A DNA stretch of 64,000 nt from Phaeobacter sp. J2-8 (GCF_022867865.1 NZ_JALIEC010000003.1:62001-126000); one strand, 5' to 3'; positions 1 through 9,210 are shown, counted from the first letter of the stretch. Notes: generated from the sequence alone by a model not told the origin. Program-made: numbers and translations.

Positions 1-92
1 ACCGGCGGTCTGCTTTGGAAATTCGCCCCCCGGCCCGCTGGACAGTCGCGCGGAAACCCCTAGTGTCGGGACAAACATCGACGGAGCGGGAA

Positions 93-2390
93 ATGGATAA
101 GTTCGGCAAGAGCCAACCAGTCAAACGGGTTGAGGATGCGCGGTTTCTGACAGGGCAGGGTCGATATGTTGATGATATCGCCCCCGAGAATGCGCTGCAT
201 GGGTTTGTATTTCGCTCGCCTGTGGCGCATGGCGCGATCACGACGCTGAATGTGGACGACGCGCGTGACGCCGACGGGGTGCATCTGGTGGTGACACTGG
301 ATGATCTGGAGGCGGCCGGCGTGCATGTGGGCATGGCGGGGGCCACGGTGCCCAACCGCGACGGGACGCGCGGCGCCAGCCCGGAACGCCCGGTGCTGGC
401 ACGGGGGCGGCTGCGGTTTGTCGGCGAAGCGATTGCAATGATCTTTGCCGAGACCTTGCAACAGGCCAAAGATGCCGCCGAGCTGATCGAGCTGGATTAT
501 GATGATCTTCCGGTGTCGCTGGCTCTGGACACAGGCGCGCATGACATTCATCCCGAAGCGCCGGGCAATCTGGCCTATGATTATGGCCTCGGGGATGAAG
601 CGGCGACCAATGCGGCCTTTGATGCGGCGGCAAAAGTGGTCTCGCTACAGATCGACGACAACCGCATTATCGTCAATTCGCTTGAGCCACGCGGATGTTA
701 CGCCGAGGTCGAGGGCGAGCGGCTGCATGTGGCGATCAATGGACAAGGGGTCTGGGGCGCCAAGGCCTCGATCGCCAAGGCCATGGCGATGGCGCCGGAA
801 CAGGTGCGGATCACCAACCCGGATGTCGGCGGCGGATTTGGCATGAAGGGCATGGATTACCCCGAACATGTGGTCTGTGCCTTTGCCGCACGTGCGCTGG
901 GTCGGCCGGTGCGCTGGATGTCAGAGCGGACCGAAGCGATGCTGAGCGACAATGGCGGCCGGGATCTGACCACTCTGGCCGAGATGGCCTTTGACGACGA
1001 CCACCGGATTTTGGCCTATCGCATCCACACCCGGAACAACCTCGGGGCGTATAATTCCGGCTATGGCCAGCCAATCCAGTCCGAGCTTTTCGCCAAGGTC
1101 ATGATGGGGGTCTATGATGTGCAGACCGCCTTCATGGGGGTGCGCGGCTATTATACCAATACCACCCAGGTCGATGCCTATCGCGGCGCGGGCCGACCCG
1201 AGGCGATCTACGTGCTGGAACGGTTGATGGACCGGGCGGCGCGGGAACTGAATGTGGACGGCTGGGAGCTGCGCCGCAAGAACTTCATCGCGCCCGAGAA
1301 GTTCCCCTATCAGTCGGTGACCGGTGAATTATACGACGTCGGCGATTTCAATCGCGTGCTGTCGCGGGTGGAAACCACCGCGGACCGGGCGGGATTCCTT
1401 GCGCGGCGTGCGCAATCCGAAGCCGCAGGCAAACTGCGGGGCATGGGGCTTTGTTACTATATCGAAAGCATTCTGGGCGATCCTTCGGAAGACGTGAAAG
1501 TCGCGTTCGAAGAGGATGGCAGCGTTTCGATGTATGTCGGCACACAATCCAACGGCCAGGGACATGAAACGGTTTACGCCAAATTCCTTTCCGATCAGAC
1601 CGGCATTCCCGCCGACCGCATTCGTGTGATCCAGGGCGACAGCGATCTGATTGCGCGGGGCGGCGGCACCGGAGGGTCACGTTCGGTGACGACGCAGGCC
1701 AATGTCACGCTGACCGCCGTCAGCAATATCGTGGCCGCATTCACGCCGTTTTTGGCGGATACCATGGGCGTCGAGGAGAGCAAAGTGACCTTCGATGATG
1801 AAACCTTTCGGGCTGAGGGGTCGAATATGACACCCACCCTGCTGGAGGCCGCCGCATTGGCGCGGGAGGCCGGGCGCGAGGATCTTTTGACCCATGCGGC
1901 GCGTTCGAAACTGCCGGGGCGGTCCTATCCCAATGGCGCCCATGTGGCCGAGGTCGAGGTCGATCCCGAAACCGGTGCGATTTCGGTCGACAGATATACG
2001 GTGGTCGATGATTTCGGAAATCTGATCAACCCGATGCTGGCAGAGGGCCAGGTGCATGGCGGCGTGGCCCAGGGCATCGGTCAGGCGATCACCGAACGGG
2101 TGGTTTTCGATGAAGAGGGCCAGTTGCTCACGGCAACGTTCATGGATTACGGCATGCCGCGTGCGGATAATCTTCCCATGATTGGGTTTGATACGGAACC
2201 GGTGCCCTCGACCGCCAATCCCATGGGGATGAAGGGCTGTGGCGAAGCCGGAACAGTGGGCGCGATGGCCGCGATGGGCAATGCGGTGCAGGATGCGCTT
2301 TGGGACCGTGGTGTGCGACAGGCAGACATGCCGTTCACGCCGATGCGTGTGTGGAGTATGCTAAAGGATGCGTCTGAGACGGCTGCATAA
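93..2390 (+). CDS. Xanthine dehydrogenase-family molybdopterin-binding subunit (form II CoxL-like)
   Basis: Catalytic large subunit of a molybdenum hydroxylase (xanthine dehydrogenase / aerobic CO dehydrogenase superfamily), which binds the Mo-pterin cofactor in the cytoplasm. The 765-residue product starts with the family's VEDARFLTGQGRYVDD segment. The active-site loop reads AYRGAGR at residues 362-368, the form II signature, not the AYRCSFR of true form I CO dehydrogenase. The conserved cofactor-side Glu lies in GCGEAG near residue 718. ATG 93 is chosen because GGAG at 83-86 precedes it; the longer frame from 15 adds nothing conserved. No FeS or FAD subunit follows; partners may lie upstream of the window. 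The real substrate cannot be read from sequence. The last 23 bases overlap the next gene. Confidence 0.9.
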   Translation: MDKFGKSQPVKRVEDARFLTGQGRYVDDIAPENALHGFVFRSPVAHGAITTLNVDDARDADGVHLVVTLDDLEAAGVHVGMAGATVPNRDGTRGASPERPVLARGRLRFVGEAIAMIFAETLQQAKDAAELIELDYDDLPVSLALDTGAHDIHPEAPGNLAYDYGLGDEAATNAAFDAAAKVVSLQIDDNRIIVNSLEPRGCYAEVEGERLHVAINGQGVWGAKASIAKAMAMAPEQVRITNPDVGGGFGMKGMDYPEHVVCAFAARALGRPVRWMSERTEAMLSDNGGRDLTTLAEMAFDDDHRILAYRIHTRNNLGAYNSGYGQPIQSELFAKVMMGVYDVQTAFMGVRGYYTNTTQVDAYRGAGRPEAIYVLERLMDRAARELNVDGWELRRKNFIAPEKFPYQSVTGELYDVGDFNRVLSRVETTADRAGFLARRAQSEAAGKLRGMGLCYYIESILGDPSEDVKVAFEEDGSVSMYVGTQSNGQGHETVYAKFLSDQTGIPADRIRVIQGDSDLIARGGGTGGSRSVTTQANVTLTAVSNIVAAFTPFLADTMGVEESKVTFDDETFRAEGSNMTPTLLEAAALAREAGREDLLTHAARSKLPGRSYPNGAHVAEVEVDPETGAISVDRYTVVDDFGNLINPMLAEGQVHGGVAQGIGQAITERVVFDEEGQLLTATFMDYGMPRADNLPMIGFDTEPVPSTANPMGMKGCGEAGTVGAMAAMGNAVQDALWDRGVRQADMPFTPMRVWSMLKDASETAA

Positions 2391-3474
2391 ACAGGTCGCT
2401 GGCTGGCTGGCGCGCAAGCTTCGGTTCAAGCAGACCCGGACCGGACCGCGCCGTGGCCAGCGGACCCATGTGATCCTGCTGGATGGCACGATGTCGTCGC
2501 TGCGTGACGGACAGGAAACCAATATCGGCCTGATTTACAAGCTGCTCTGTGACGCGCCGGGTGATCTGTCGCTGTATTATGAACCCGGCGTGCAATTCCC
2601 CGACTGGCGGGCGGCCTATGCCGTGATGACCGGCAAGGGGATCAACCGCCAGATCCGGCGGGCCTATGGCTATCTTGCATCGCGCTATCGCCCCGGCGAC
2701 CGGATCTTTTTGATCGGGTATTCGCGGGGGGCCTATGCGGTGCGGTCGCTGGCCGGGCTGATTGACCGGGTCGGGCTGGTCACCGCGCGTCATTCGTTGG
2801 AACGCAATGTATCCCAGGCCTGGCGCCACTATGAAACCGCCCCCGAAAGCGACACCGCCCGGGCATTTCGCGCCGCCTATTGTCACGACACCGCGCCGAT
2901 CGAAATGGTTGGGGTCTTTGACACGGTCAAGGCACTGGGCCTGCGCTTTCCGGTGTTCTGGCGGATGTCGGGGGATCGCCACGCGTTCCACAACCACCAT
3001 CTTGGCGCGACGGTGCGGCATGGCTTTCACGCGCTGGCGTATGATGAGCGTCGTGCGGCCTATGCGCCGGTGTTGTGGACCGTACCAGAAGGCTGGACCG
3101 GTGGGGTTGAACAGATCTGGTTTCGCGGCAGTCACGGCGACATCGGCGGCCAGCTTGGCGGGTTCGAAGCCGCCCGGCCCCTGTCCAATATCCCGCTGGT
3201 CTGGATGCTGGGCAAGGCCGAGGGCTGCGGCCTGATGCTGCCTGATGGCTGGCGCGCCCGGTTCCCGACCGATCCCAATGCGCCCTCGACCGGGGGGTGG
3301 CGGGGCTGGAGCAAATTGTTTGTGTTTCGCACCGGGCGACGGCGGATGACCGACCCGTCGGAACGGCTGCACCCGACGTTGCAGGACCATCTTGACCGCG
3401 CCGAAGGCAATTTCGCCCGTCTGATGGCGGTGTCGCGCGAAATGACCTCTGCCGTGATGCGCCGTAACCTCTGA
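2368..3474 (+). CDS. DUF2235 alpha/beta-hydrolase-fold protein
   Basis: DUF2235 protein of 368 residues, the fold used by Tle1-type phospholipases. Seen: a basic N-terminus (residues 1-35), the strand VILLDGT near 35-41, the nucleophile elbow GYSRGAYAVRS at 117-127 (Ser119), an acidic residue in GVFDTVKALG near 180, and GSHGDIGG with a candidate catalytic His near 255. No signal peptide or membrane segment, so it is probably cytoplasmic. The ATG lies inside the end of the preceding oxidase gene with AAAGG just upstream, suggesting translational coupling. No type VI secretion genes are nearby, so an effector role is not supported; it may be a housekeeping lipase or esterase of unknown substrate. 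Confidence 0.85.
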   Translation: MRLRRLHKQVAGWLARKLRFKQTRTGPRRGQRTHVILLDGTMSSLRDGQETNIGLIYKLLCDAPGDLSLYYEPGVQFPDWRAAYAVMTGKGINRQIRRAYGYLASRYRPGDRIFLIGYSRGAYAVRSLAGLIDRVGLVTARHSLERNVSQAWRHYETAPESDTARAFRAAYCHDTAPIEMVGVFDTVKALGLRFPVFWRMSGDRHAFHNHHLGATVRHGFHALAYDERRAAYAPVLWTVPEGWTGGVEQIWFRGSHGDIGGQLGGFEAARPLSNIPLVWMLGKAEGCGLMLPDGWRARFPTDPNAPSTGGWRGWSKLFVFRTGRRRMTDPSERLHPTLQDHLDRAEGNFARLMAVSREMTSAVMRRNL

Positions 3475-3484
3475 TCGCGGGAAA

Positions 3485-3517
3485 CTCACAAGTCGGTGAG
3501 CTTTTCTTTTCTTTTTT
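3485..3517 (+). terminator. Weak terminator after the DUF2235 gene
   Basis: A 5-bp stem CTCAC (3485-3489) / GTGAG (3496-3500) with a six-base loop is followed by a long pyrimidine tract dominated by T (3501-3518). It sits 11 bases after the stop codon of the DUF2235 gene. The stem is short, so efficiency is uncertain. Confidence 0.45.
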
Positions 3518-3519
3518 TC

Positions 3520-3626
3520 AACTGTGTCTTACGTGTTCATCATGAGACGCAAGGCCGGAACCCTTGCGAGACCTCACTGTCCCTCGTTCCGCACTTGCGC
3601 CCAGTTATTTAGCTGGGCGCTTTTTT
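3520..3626 (+). ncRNA. Candidate small RNA with two hairpins
   Basis: This gap holds no convincing reading frame but has two perfect hairpins on the + strand: CGCAAGG (3548-3554) / CCTTGCG (3562-3568), and GCGCCCAG (3597-3604) / CTGGGCGC (3613-3620) followed by six T. The second is a textbook terminator. It ends 25 bases before the next gene, so it terminates either read-through from upstream or a short independent RNA of about 100 nt. No clear promoter was found, and no known RNA family was recognised. Confidence 0.4.
3597..3626 (+). terminator. Strong rho-independent terminator
   Basis: Perfect 8-bp GC-rich stem GCGCCCAG / CTGGGCGC with an 8-base loop, followed directly by TTTTTT (3621-3626). 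Confidence 0.85.
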
Positions 3627-3650
3627 CTGTGCCCCGGTCGATATAGAAGT

Positions 3651-4079
3651 ATGTCCATGACCTATGCTGACGACGATCTTAAACACATATTGGAACGCAC
3701 CCGCGTGATTGCCGTGGTGGGGGTGTCGCTCAACCCGGAGCGGCCCAGCCACTATGTGGCGCGTTACCTGGCGCTCAAGGGGTATCGGGTGATCCCGGTC
3801 AATCCCGGACATGCCGGTCGGGAATTGTTTGGCGAAGAGATCCGCAGCGATCTGTCTCAGGTGCCAAAAGAGGTCGATATGGTCGACGTCTTTCGCCGGT
3901 CTGATGCCGTGCCAGCGATTGCCGATGCGGCTTTGGCGCATCTGCCGAACCTGAAAACCTTCTGGATGCAGATCGGGGTAGAGCATGCTGCCGCCGCCGC
4001 AACGCTGCAAAGCCGCGGGGTGGACGTGATCATGAACCGATGCCCGAAAATCGAATATCCGCGGCTGATTGGTGACTAG
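3651..4079 (+). CDS. CoA-binding protein (YccU-like)
   Basis: Small CoA-binding-domain protein (Pfam CoA_binding, YccU type), 142 residues, a single Rossmann fold resembling the N-terminal part of succinyl-CoA synthetase alpha. Seen: IAVVGVSLNPERPSHYVARY near residues 17-36, the second strand YRVIPVNPG, then VDMVDVFRR and a final VIMNRCPKIEYPRL. Likely soluble and cytoplasmic. Two in-frame ATGs, 3651 and 3657, are both possible; neither has a strong ribosome site, perhaps because a terminator ends only 24 bases upstream. The physiological role of this family is not established. Confidence 0.85.
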   Translation: MSMTYADDDLKHILERTRVIAVVGVSLNPERPSHYVARYLALKGYRVIPVNPGHAGRELFGEEIRSDLSQVPKEVDMVDVFRRSDAVPAIADAALAHLPNLKTFWMQIGVEHAAAAATLQSRGVDVIMNRCPKIEYPRLIGD

Positions 4080-4174
4080 CGCCCTGACCCTGGCGTGTGC
4101 CTGCGGTTTCCACCGGGATCATCCCGTCACAATCATGGCTGATCCGGTTTTGATGTGAGGTCGGCGTTATTGGC

Positions 4175-4960
4175 CTAGGCTAATTCTGCCCGCACCGCCG
4201 CATGCAATGTGGGATTGGCGGTCAGCACGCCGGGGCTTTGCGGGGTGTCGGTGTTGAACACCAATTCACTGCCATCGGCGGCGGTGGCCTTGGCCCCGGC
4301 TTCTTCGGCAATCAATGTGCCCGCCGCGATATCCCAATGCCAGGTTGCGCGCAGGGTCAGCATGGCATCAAACCGCCCCTGCGCAATCAGCGCCATGCGA
4401 TAGGCCAGAGACGGGCGAAAGGCGCGGCGCACCTCTGGCGGGGCGACCTTCCAGTGGCGGGGTTCAAAATTGGGTTTGGGCGCCATCATATGGGCGCCGG
4501 TCAATGCGCTGCGTTGGCCGGTGTGGATCGGGCTGCCGTTCAGGGTTGCTCCGCCACCTTGCTCGGCGGCAAAGATCCGGTCGCGCGCGGGCAGATGGAT
4601 CACTGCGGCGGTCACCTTTCCGTGGTGGGCAATCGCAATGGAATGCGCCCAAGTGCCAGAGCCTTCGATAAAGCTGCGGGTGCCGTCGATCGGATCAATG
4701 ATGAACACATCGTCACAATTCAGCCGGGATTTGTCGTCCGGGGTTTCCTCGCTCAGCCAGCCATAACCGGGCCGCGCGCTGCGCAGGATATCATGCAACA
4801 CATCGTTGACCGCAAAATCGGCTTCGGTGACGGGACCAAGGCCGGGCTTGTCCCAGACCCGCGCCTCGGGACCGGTGAAGGTCAGCGCAACCTCGCCTGC
4901 GGCGCGGGCGGCGCGCAGCAGAAGGGCGAGATCGGTTTCCTGGCGTTCAGGCCCCGGCAA
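4175..4960 (-). CDS. Inositol monophosphatase / 3'(2'),5'-bisphosphate nucleotidase family (CysQ-like)
   Basis: Mg-dependent, Li-sensitive phosphatase family, 261 residues. The metal-binding motifs are complete: EE at residues 71-72, DPIDGT at 89-94, and WDIAAG with Asp210. It probably hydrolyses 3'-phosphoadenosine 5'-phosphate from sulfate assimilation, or inositol-1-phosphate; sequence alone does not separate these, though the length and WLSEE motif favour the CysQ side. It is the second gene of a two-gene minus-strand unit: its start overlaps the end of the pmbA-type gene by 14 bases, so the two are probably co-translated. Confidence 0.85.
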   Translation of the reverse strand: MPGPERQETDLALLLRAARAAGEVALTFTGPEARVWDKPGLGPVTEADFAVNDVLHDILRSARPGYGWLSEETPDDKSRLNCDDVFIIDPIDGTRSFIEGSGTWAHSIAIAHHGKVTAAVIHLPARDRIFAAEQGGGATLNGSPIHTGQRSALTGAHMMAPKPNFEPRHWKVAPPEVRRAFRPSLAYRMALIAQGRFDAMLTLRATWHWDIAAGTLIAEEAGAKATAADGSELVFNTDTPQSPGVLTANPTLHAAVRAELA

Positions 4961-6293
4961 GTGTCATGCCTTCGATCAAAAGGGACGGCACCACCCGCGA
5001 CAGATGCGGGCGGGCATCATTGGCGGGGATCAGGCGGGCGAACATGTCGCGCAGATTGCTGGCAATCGTCACCTCGTTCACCGCATGGGTGATCTGGCCG
5101 TTTTCGACCCAGACACCAGAGGCGCCACGGGAATAATCGCCGGTGTTGGGATTGATGGTCGACCCGATCAGCGAGGTAACAATCAACCCGGTGCCCATGT
5201 CGGCAATCAGATCGGCGCGGCTTTGCGTGCCTTGGGTCAGTGCCAGGTTCCAGTTTGTCGGATGCGGCGGACCAGAGGTGCCGCGCGCTGCATTGGCGGT
5301 GCTTTGCATCCCCAGCTTGCGGGCATTGCCAAGATCCAGCGTCCAGCCGGTCAACACGCCCTTGTCGATGATTGCGCGGCGCTGGGTGGCCAGACCTTCG
5401 GCATCGAACGGGCGTGACGCGGTGGCGCGGGGGCGGTGCGGGTCTTCGATCAGGCTCAGCGTGTCGGGCAGCACCTGTGTGCCCAGCGCGTCGCGCAGGA
5501 AGGATGCGCCACGTGCAACCGCACTGCCGGACACCGCAGACATCAAATGGCCGATGATCGAGGCCGAAATGCGTTCGTCAAACAGCACCGGATAGCTGCC
5601 GGTGGGTGGTTTGCGCGGGGCCATCCGTTCAACCGCGCGCTGTCCGGCGCTGCGGCCAATATCCTCTGCGGCGCGCAGGTCGGCTGCAAAGGTCCGGCTG
5701 TCGCCGTCGTAATCACGCTCCATCGTGAGGCCTTCGCCCGCGATGGCAACACAAGACAGGGAAGATCCGCTGCGGCGATACCCGGCGGAAAATCCGTTGC
5801 TGGCGGCCAGATGCACCGCAGTGGCGGAATAGGCGGCAGAGGCGGATTGCACCTGTGTCACGCCGGCAACCGCCATGGCCGCCGCTTCGGCTTCTTCGGC
5901 ACGCGCTTGCAGCATCGCCGGATCGGGTTCTGCTGCGGGGTCATGTAATTCCAGCGCGCCGGCATCGGTGGAGTGTGCCAATTGGGCGGGATCGGCCAGC
6001 CCGATAAAGGGGTCTTCCGGCGCTTCACGCGCCATGGCGACCGCCCGTTCCGCCATCGCGGCCAGAGTTTCCGGCCGGGTGTCCGAGGACGAGACATTGG
6101 CCTGTCGCTGCCCCAGCAGAACCCGCAGGCCGATATCGGTGCCTTCGGCCCGTTCGGCCTGTTCCAATGCGCCGCTGCGCACGTCGACATTCAGCGAGGT
6201 GCCGGTCATGGCGATGGCATCAGCGGTGTCGGCGCCGGCGGCGCGTGCGGCGGCAAGCAGCGCCTCGGTCAGGTCTTGCAACGATTGCGGCAT
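4947..6293 (-). CDS. pmbA: TldD/PmbA family metalloprotease regulator (PmbA/TldE)
   Basis: PmbA (TldE) type protein of 448 residues. In the family, TldD and TldE form a heterodimeric protease that matures modified peptides and degrades unfolded ones; TldE lacks the zinc site. Here the C-terminal GASGVWVENGQI ... ITHAVNEVTIASNL is the PmbA pattern, and no HExxxH is seen. Start ATG at 6293 is chosen because AAGGAG lies just upstream; a longer frame to 6377 has no conserved sequence. It heads the unit with the inositol monophosphatase-like gene. No TldD partner lies in the window. Confidence 0.88.
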   Translation of the reverse strand: MPQSLQDLTEALLAAARAAGADTADAIAMTGTSLNVDVRSGALEQAERAEGTDIGLRVLLGQRQANVSSSDTRPETLAAMAERAVAMAREAPEDPFIGLADPAQLAHSTDAGALELHDPAAEPDPAMLQARAEEAEAAAMAVAGVTQVQSASAAYSATAVHLAASNGFSAGYRRSGSSLSCVAIAGEGLTMERDYDGDSRTFAADLRAAEDIGRSAGQRAVERMAPRKPPTGSYPVLFDERISASIIGHLMSAVSGSAVARGASFLRDALGTQVLPDTLSLIEDPHRPRATASRPFDAEGLATQRRAIIDKGVLTGWTLDLGNARKLGMQSTANAARGTSGPPHPTNWNLALTQGTQSRADLIADMGTGLIVTSLIGSTINPNTGDYSRGASGVWVENGQITHAVNEVTIASNLRDMFARLIPANDARPHLSRVVPSLLIEGMTLAGA

Positions 6294-6386
6294 GTCAGTC
6301 TCCTTGGACGGCAGAGGTAAAGTGCCGCGACCGCCTGTGCAAGGCCATGCCATAGGCCGGCCTGCAACTGATTTCACGTCCCGGGA

Positions 6387-6857
6387 TCAGACTTCGATGA
6401 ATTGCGGGGCGTAATCGACCGGGAAATTCACCGAGCGGGCGATGAAACAGACCTTGTGGATCTCATGATGGATCGCCTCGGCCCGGGCCAGATCTGTGCC
6501 GATCGGCACCTTGATCCGGGGGTGCAGGGTGGCCCGAATAAAACGACCGGCGCCGTCGGGCGTGCTTTCCCCCTGTCCGATTGGCGTGTCGGTATAGGCC
6601 TGAACCGCGATCCCGGCCTCGGATGCCAGGTGCAGATACCACAGCATGTGACAGGCCGAGAGCGCGGACAGCATCAAATCTTCGGGGTTCATCAGGGTCG
6701 GATCGCCGCCCAGCATCGGGTCGTTGGAACAATGCACCACCGGTTTGCCCGGCACTGCGATGTCCCAGGTCCGGTCATAGGCGCGGTAAGCGCTGGTGCC
6801 GCTGCCGCGGTTGCCGGTCCAGGAAATGGCGGTGGTGAAATCATGGTGTTTGGCCAT
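6387..6857 (-). CDS. OsmC/Ohr-family peroxidase-like protein
   Basis: OsmC-superfamily protein, 156 residues, small and cytoplasmic. Family members reduce organic hydroperoxides with two cysteines; both are present, Cys69 (in LSALSACHML) and Cys137 (in HKVCFIARSVNFPVDY), along with the NPEDLML helix near 57-63. The closest subtype looks like the uncharacterised YhfA-like OsmC group. The frame extends far upstream but homology begins at ATG 6857. It is divergently arranged with a TetR regulator across 141 bases, a layout that suggests control by that regulator. Confidence 0.88.
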   Translation of the reverse strand: MAKHHDFTTAISWTGNRGSGTSAYRAYDRTWDIAVPGKPVVHCSNDPMLGGDPTLMNPEDLMLSALSACHMLWYLHLASEAGIAVQAYTDTPIGQGESTPDGAGRFIRATLHPRIKVPIGTDLARAEAIHHEIHKVCFIARSVNFPVDYAPQFIEV

Positions 6858-6998
6858 TGGGCGCCCCCCTTGGGTTATGTCGTGACCACAATGGCGCAGC
6901 GCGCCGCAGTGGCAAGGGCCGAGATTGACCGGGTACGGGGTGTGGCGGGGGTCAACAGCGTATTGCACAGCGCCGGGTCGGCCGTTAGGATTCCATGG

Positions 6999-7610
6999 AT
7001 GCAAGATCCACAACTGGACCCCCGCAAGACCCCGCGCCAGGCCCGCAGCCGCAAGACCTGTGATGCGATATTGCGCGCCGCCGCAGAGATTCTGGCCAAA
7101 TCCGGCCAGCGCGGATTGAACACCAATCACGTGGCGCAAAAGGCCGGGGTGTCGATAGGCTCGCTTTATCAATACTTTCCCAACAAGCAGTCCATCGTTG
7201 TCGCCCTGATCGGCGACCGGCGGCAGGCGGTGTTTGATGATATGGACAGGGTCGCGCAAGCGCAGGAGGGCGCGGGGCTGGCAGAGATCATTCGCGCCAT
7301 GACGGCAGTGCGCCTGCGGCATGGGTTTGATCGCCCGGCTCTGGCTGCGGCGCTGGAACGGGCCGAAGCGGAATTGCCGCCCGATCCGGCCTTGCGGCAA
7401 CAAAAGACCCGGGAACAGGCGCTGATCGTGGCGGTTTTGGCGGAACATTACGTCGACGACCCCGAAACCGTGGCGCGGGATGTGCTGGCGATTGGGGATG
7501 GCATGAGCAGCGCGGCGATTGCCGCAGGCGAGGCCGACGCAGATGCGCTGATGGCACGGGTCGATCGTTCGGTCACCGGATATCTGAGCGGCGTGCCGGT
7601 CGGGACCTAA
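6999..7610 (+). CDS. TetR/AcrR family transcriptional regulator
   Basis: TetR repressor of 203 residues. The N-terminal helix-turn-helix is clear at about 20-66: ILRAAAEILAKSG, then HVAQKAGVSIGSLYQYFPNK. The C-terminal ligand domain is diverged, so the inducer is unknown. Start ATG 6999 has AGGA at 6987-6990, 8 bases upstream. It faces away from the OsmC gene, which is the likely target. No clear palindrome was seen in the 141-base gap. Confidence 0.88.
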   Translation: MQDPQLDPRKTPRQARSRKTCDAILRAAAEILAKSGQRGLNTNHVAQKAGVSIGSLYQYFPNKQSIVVALIGDRRQAVFDDMDRVAQAQEGAGLAEIIRAMTAVRLRHGFDRPALAAALERAEAELPPDPALRQQKTREQALIVAVLAEHYVDDPETVARDVLAIGDGMSSAAIAAGEADADALMARVDRSVTGYLSGVPVGT

Positions 7611-7639
7611 GCGCGCGTGTCAAAACTTGGCGGACCCCG

Positions 7640-7667
7640 AAAAAGGGCGCCCCTTGCGGCGCGCCCT
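7640..7667 (-). terminator. Terminator for the DUF2125 gene
   Basis: Stem AGGGCGC (7644-7650) / GCGCCCT (7661-7667), followed on the minus strand by TTTTT (complement of 7640-7644). It lies 30 bases beyond the stop of the DUF2125 gene, between two convergent genes. Confidence 0.8.
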
Positions 7668-7695
7668 GAATGTTGGTGTCGAAAATGGGGCGCGC

Positions 7696-9210
7696 TTATT
7701 GAATGCGCTGACCATTGGCCAGGACATGGCCCTGTTCGTTCACTTCGATTTTGGACTTCAACACGTCATCCCCGGCAGACACCGCAAACATGCCCATCAT
7801 CATCCGTGCGCCCATGGCCTGCTCCTCGGGCACGATGCCCATGGTGACCAGCTTGTCGATCAGCGCATTTGCGCCGGTCAGCTCTGCGTTCACCTCGCCC
7901 AGCGGGCGCGGCATGCCACCAAAGGTTTGCAGATCGGAATTGTCAAAGGTGAAGGCCCCCGATCCGGTCAGAACTGCGCCAACCGCGTCAATCACCAAGG
8001 AATTCAGCGTCAGCTCGTGCAATTCGGCCGGCATGTCCGACATAGCCATTTCTTCGGCTTGATCAGGGTCAAACAGGTCAAACAACATCCGCGCCTTGCC
8101 GGTCAGGTCGATCTTGATGGTGGCGGGATCACGCGGCAATTGTGCGCCGGAATCAAAGATGTTCCAGATCAGATCATTCATCACAAAGTTGCCGAGGGTG
8201 ATGCCCGCGGCCACATCGGCGGGTTCGTCGCTTTTGGAAACCGGCAGGGCAAGGTTGCCGCCCAGTTCGTCAGCCTTCAACGCGATGGGAAAGGGGATGT
8301 CGCCGCCCTGCATCTGCACGTCATAATCATCGACCAGGAAGTCATAGGACCAGGCCTGTGGCGTCATTGCCATGTTGAACACGCCGCCCGCCGAAGATGA
8401 GGCAAAGTTGACCGCGTCGCCATGTTCGACAAAGTTGAACTGCGTATTGCCGCTGTCGTAAGAAAATTCACCGTCGATATCCATGACCTGCAACAGCGCT
8501 GTGGGGTCTTCGGGATCAATTTCCAGCGGCAATTTGCCTGTGCTGCCATAGCTCAGCCCCTCCAGCCCGCCCTTGAACAGCATTGTGTTTTCGGCATTGT
8601 CGGGGTCGCGTCCGGCAAAATCATAGCTCACGCTATCAATGGACATGGTTTGGGCGATGTCGCGCATCTCGTCGGTTTTGATCGCCGATTGCCCGCTCAG
8701 CCCGGTCAGGACCAGCGCGCCGCGGAACACCTCGGCCGGGACATTGTCACCATCGGCAATCAATTCGGCCAAAGACACCTTGGTCGAGGTCGCGGAATAG
8801 ACCCAGGTCGTGTCATTGGGGGCACCGGACACCGTCATGTCCAGACCGTCGGTTTCATAGCGGATTGTGGCGGTCACCGGGTCGGCGTAATTGTCGACAT
8901 CCAGCACCACATTCATATCCGCAGGCCAGGCCACATCGACCGCGCCGCCATCCTGGGTCAGGGTGATTTCCGGCATCTTGACGGTGGCGGATGTGTTCGC
9001 CTCTGGAATGGGGATCGACATCACGATTTCTGATAGGGTCAGCGTGTCGCCCGACGTGTTTTCGGTGGCGGTCACGGTATAACCATAGCCTTCCATATAG
9101 CCTTTGAGATCGGCCCAAACCTGATCAGGGGTCACATCTGCGGCGGCGGACTGCACCAGGGCCAAAGTGGCCAGTGCCGTTGTTCCGGTTAGTTTTTTCC
9201 AAGATGACAT
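7696..9210 (-). CDS. DUF2125 domain-containing exported protein
   Basis: Exported protein of 504 residues belonging to DUF2125, a family common in Rhodobacterales. A signal peptide is visible (MSSWKKLTGTTALATLALVQ, cleaved near SAAA-DV). The rest is rich in beta-strand and Asp/Thr/Ser, with repeated D-x-x-G-x-F strands, consistent with a periplasmic or surface beta protein. Start at 9210 is preferred because AAAGGT upstream serves as its ribosome site; the slightly longer frame from 9228 would contain it. Function is unknown. It is divergent from an SDR gene across 182 bases. Confidence 0.85.
   Translation of the reverse strand: MSSWKKLTGTTALATLALVQSAAADVTPDQVWADLKGYMEGYGYTVTATENTSGDTLTLSEIVMSIPIPEANTSATVKMPEITLTQDGGAVDVAWPADMNVVLDVDNYADPVTATIRYETDGLDMTVSGAPNDTTWVYSATSTKVSLAELIADGDNVPAEVFRGALVLTGLSGQSAIKTDEMRDIAQTMSIDSVSYDFAGRDPDNAENTMLFKGGLEGLSYGSTGKLPLEIDPEDPTALLQVMDIDGEFSYDSGNTQFNFVEHGDAVNFASSSAGGVFNMAMTPQAWSYDFLVDDYDVQMQGGDIPFPIALKADELGGNLALPVSKSDEPADVAAGITLGNFVMNDLIWNIFDSGAQLPRDPATIKIDLTGKARMLFDLFDPDQAEEMAMSDMPAELHELTLNSLVIDAVGAVLTGSGAFTFDNSDLQTFGGMPRPLGEVNAELTGANALIDKLVTMGIVPEEQAMGARMMMGMFAVSAGDDVLKSKIEVNEQGHVLANGQRIQ

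Noticed and set aside
2335-3489. Minus-strand frame of 384 codons
   Set aside because: Exactly antisense to the DUF2235 gene, Pro/Arg/His-rich and without family resemblance; a GC-rich shadow.
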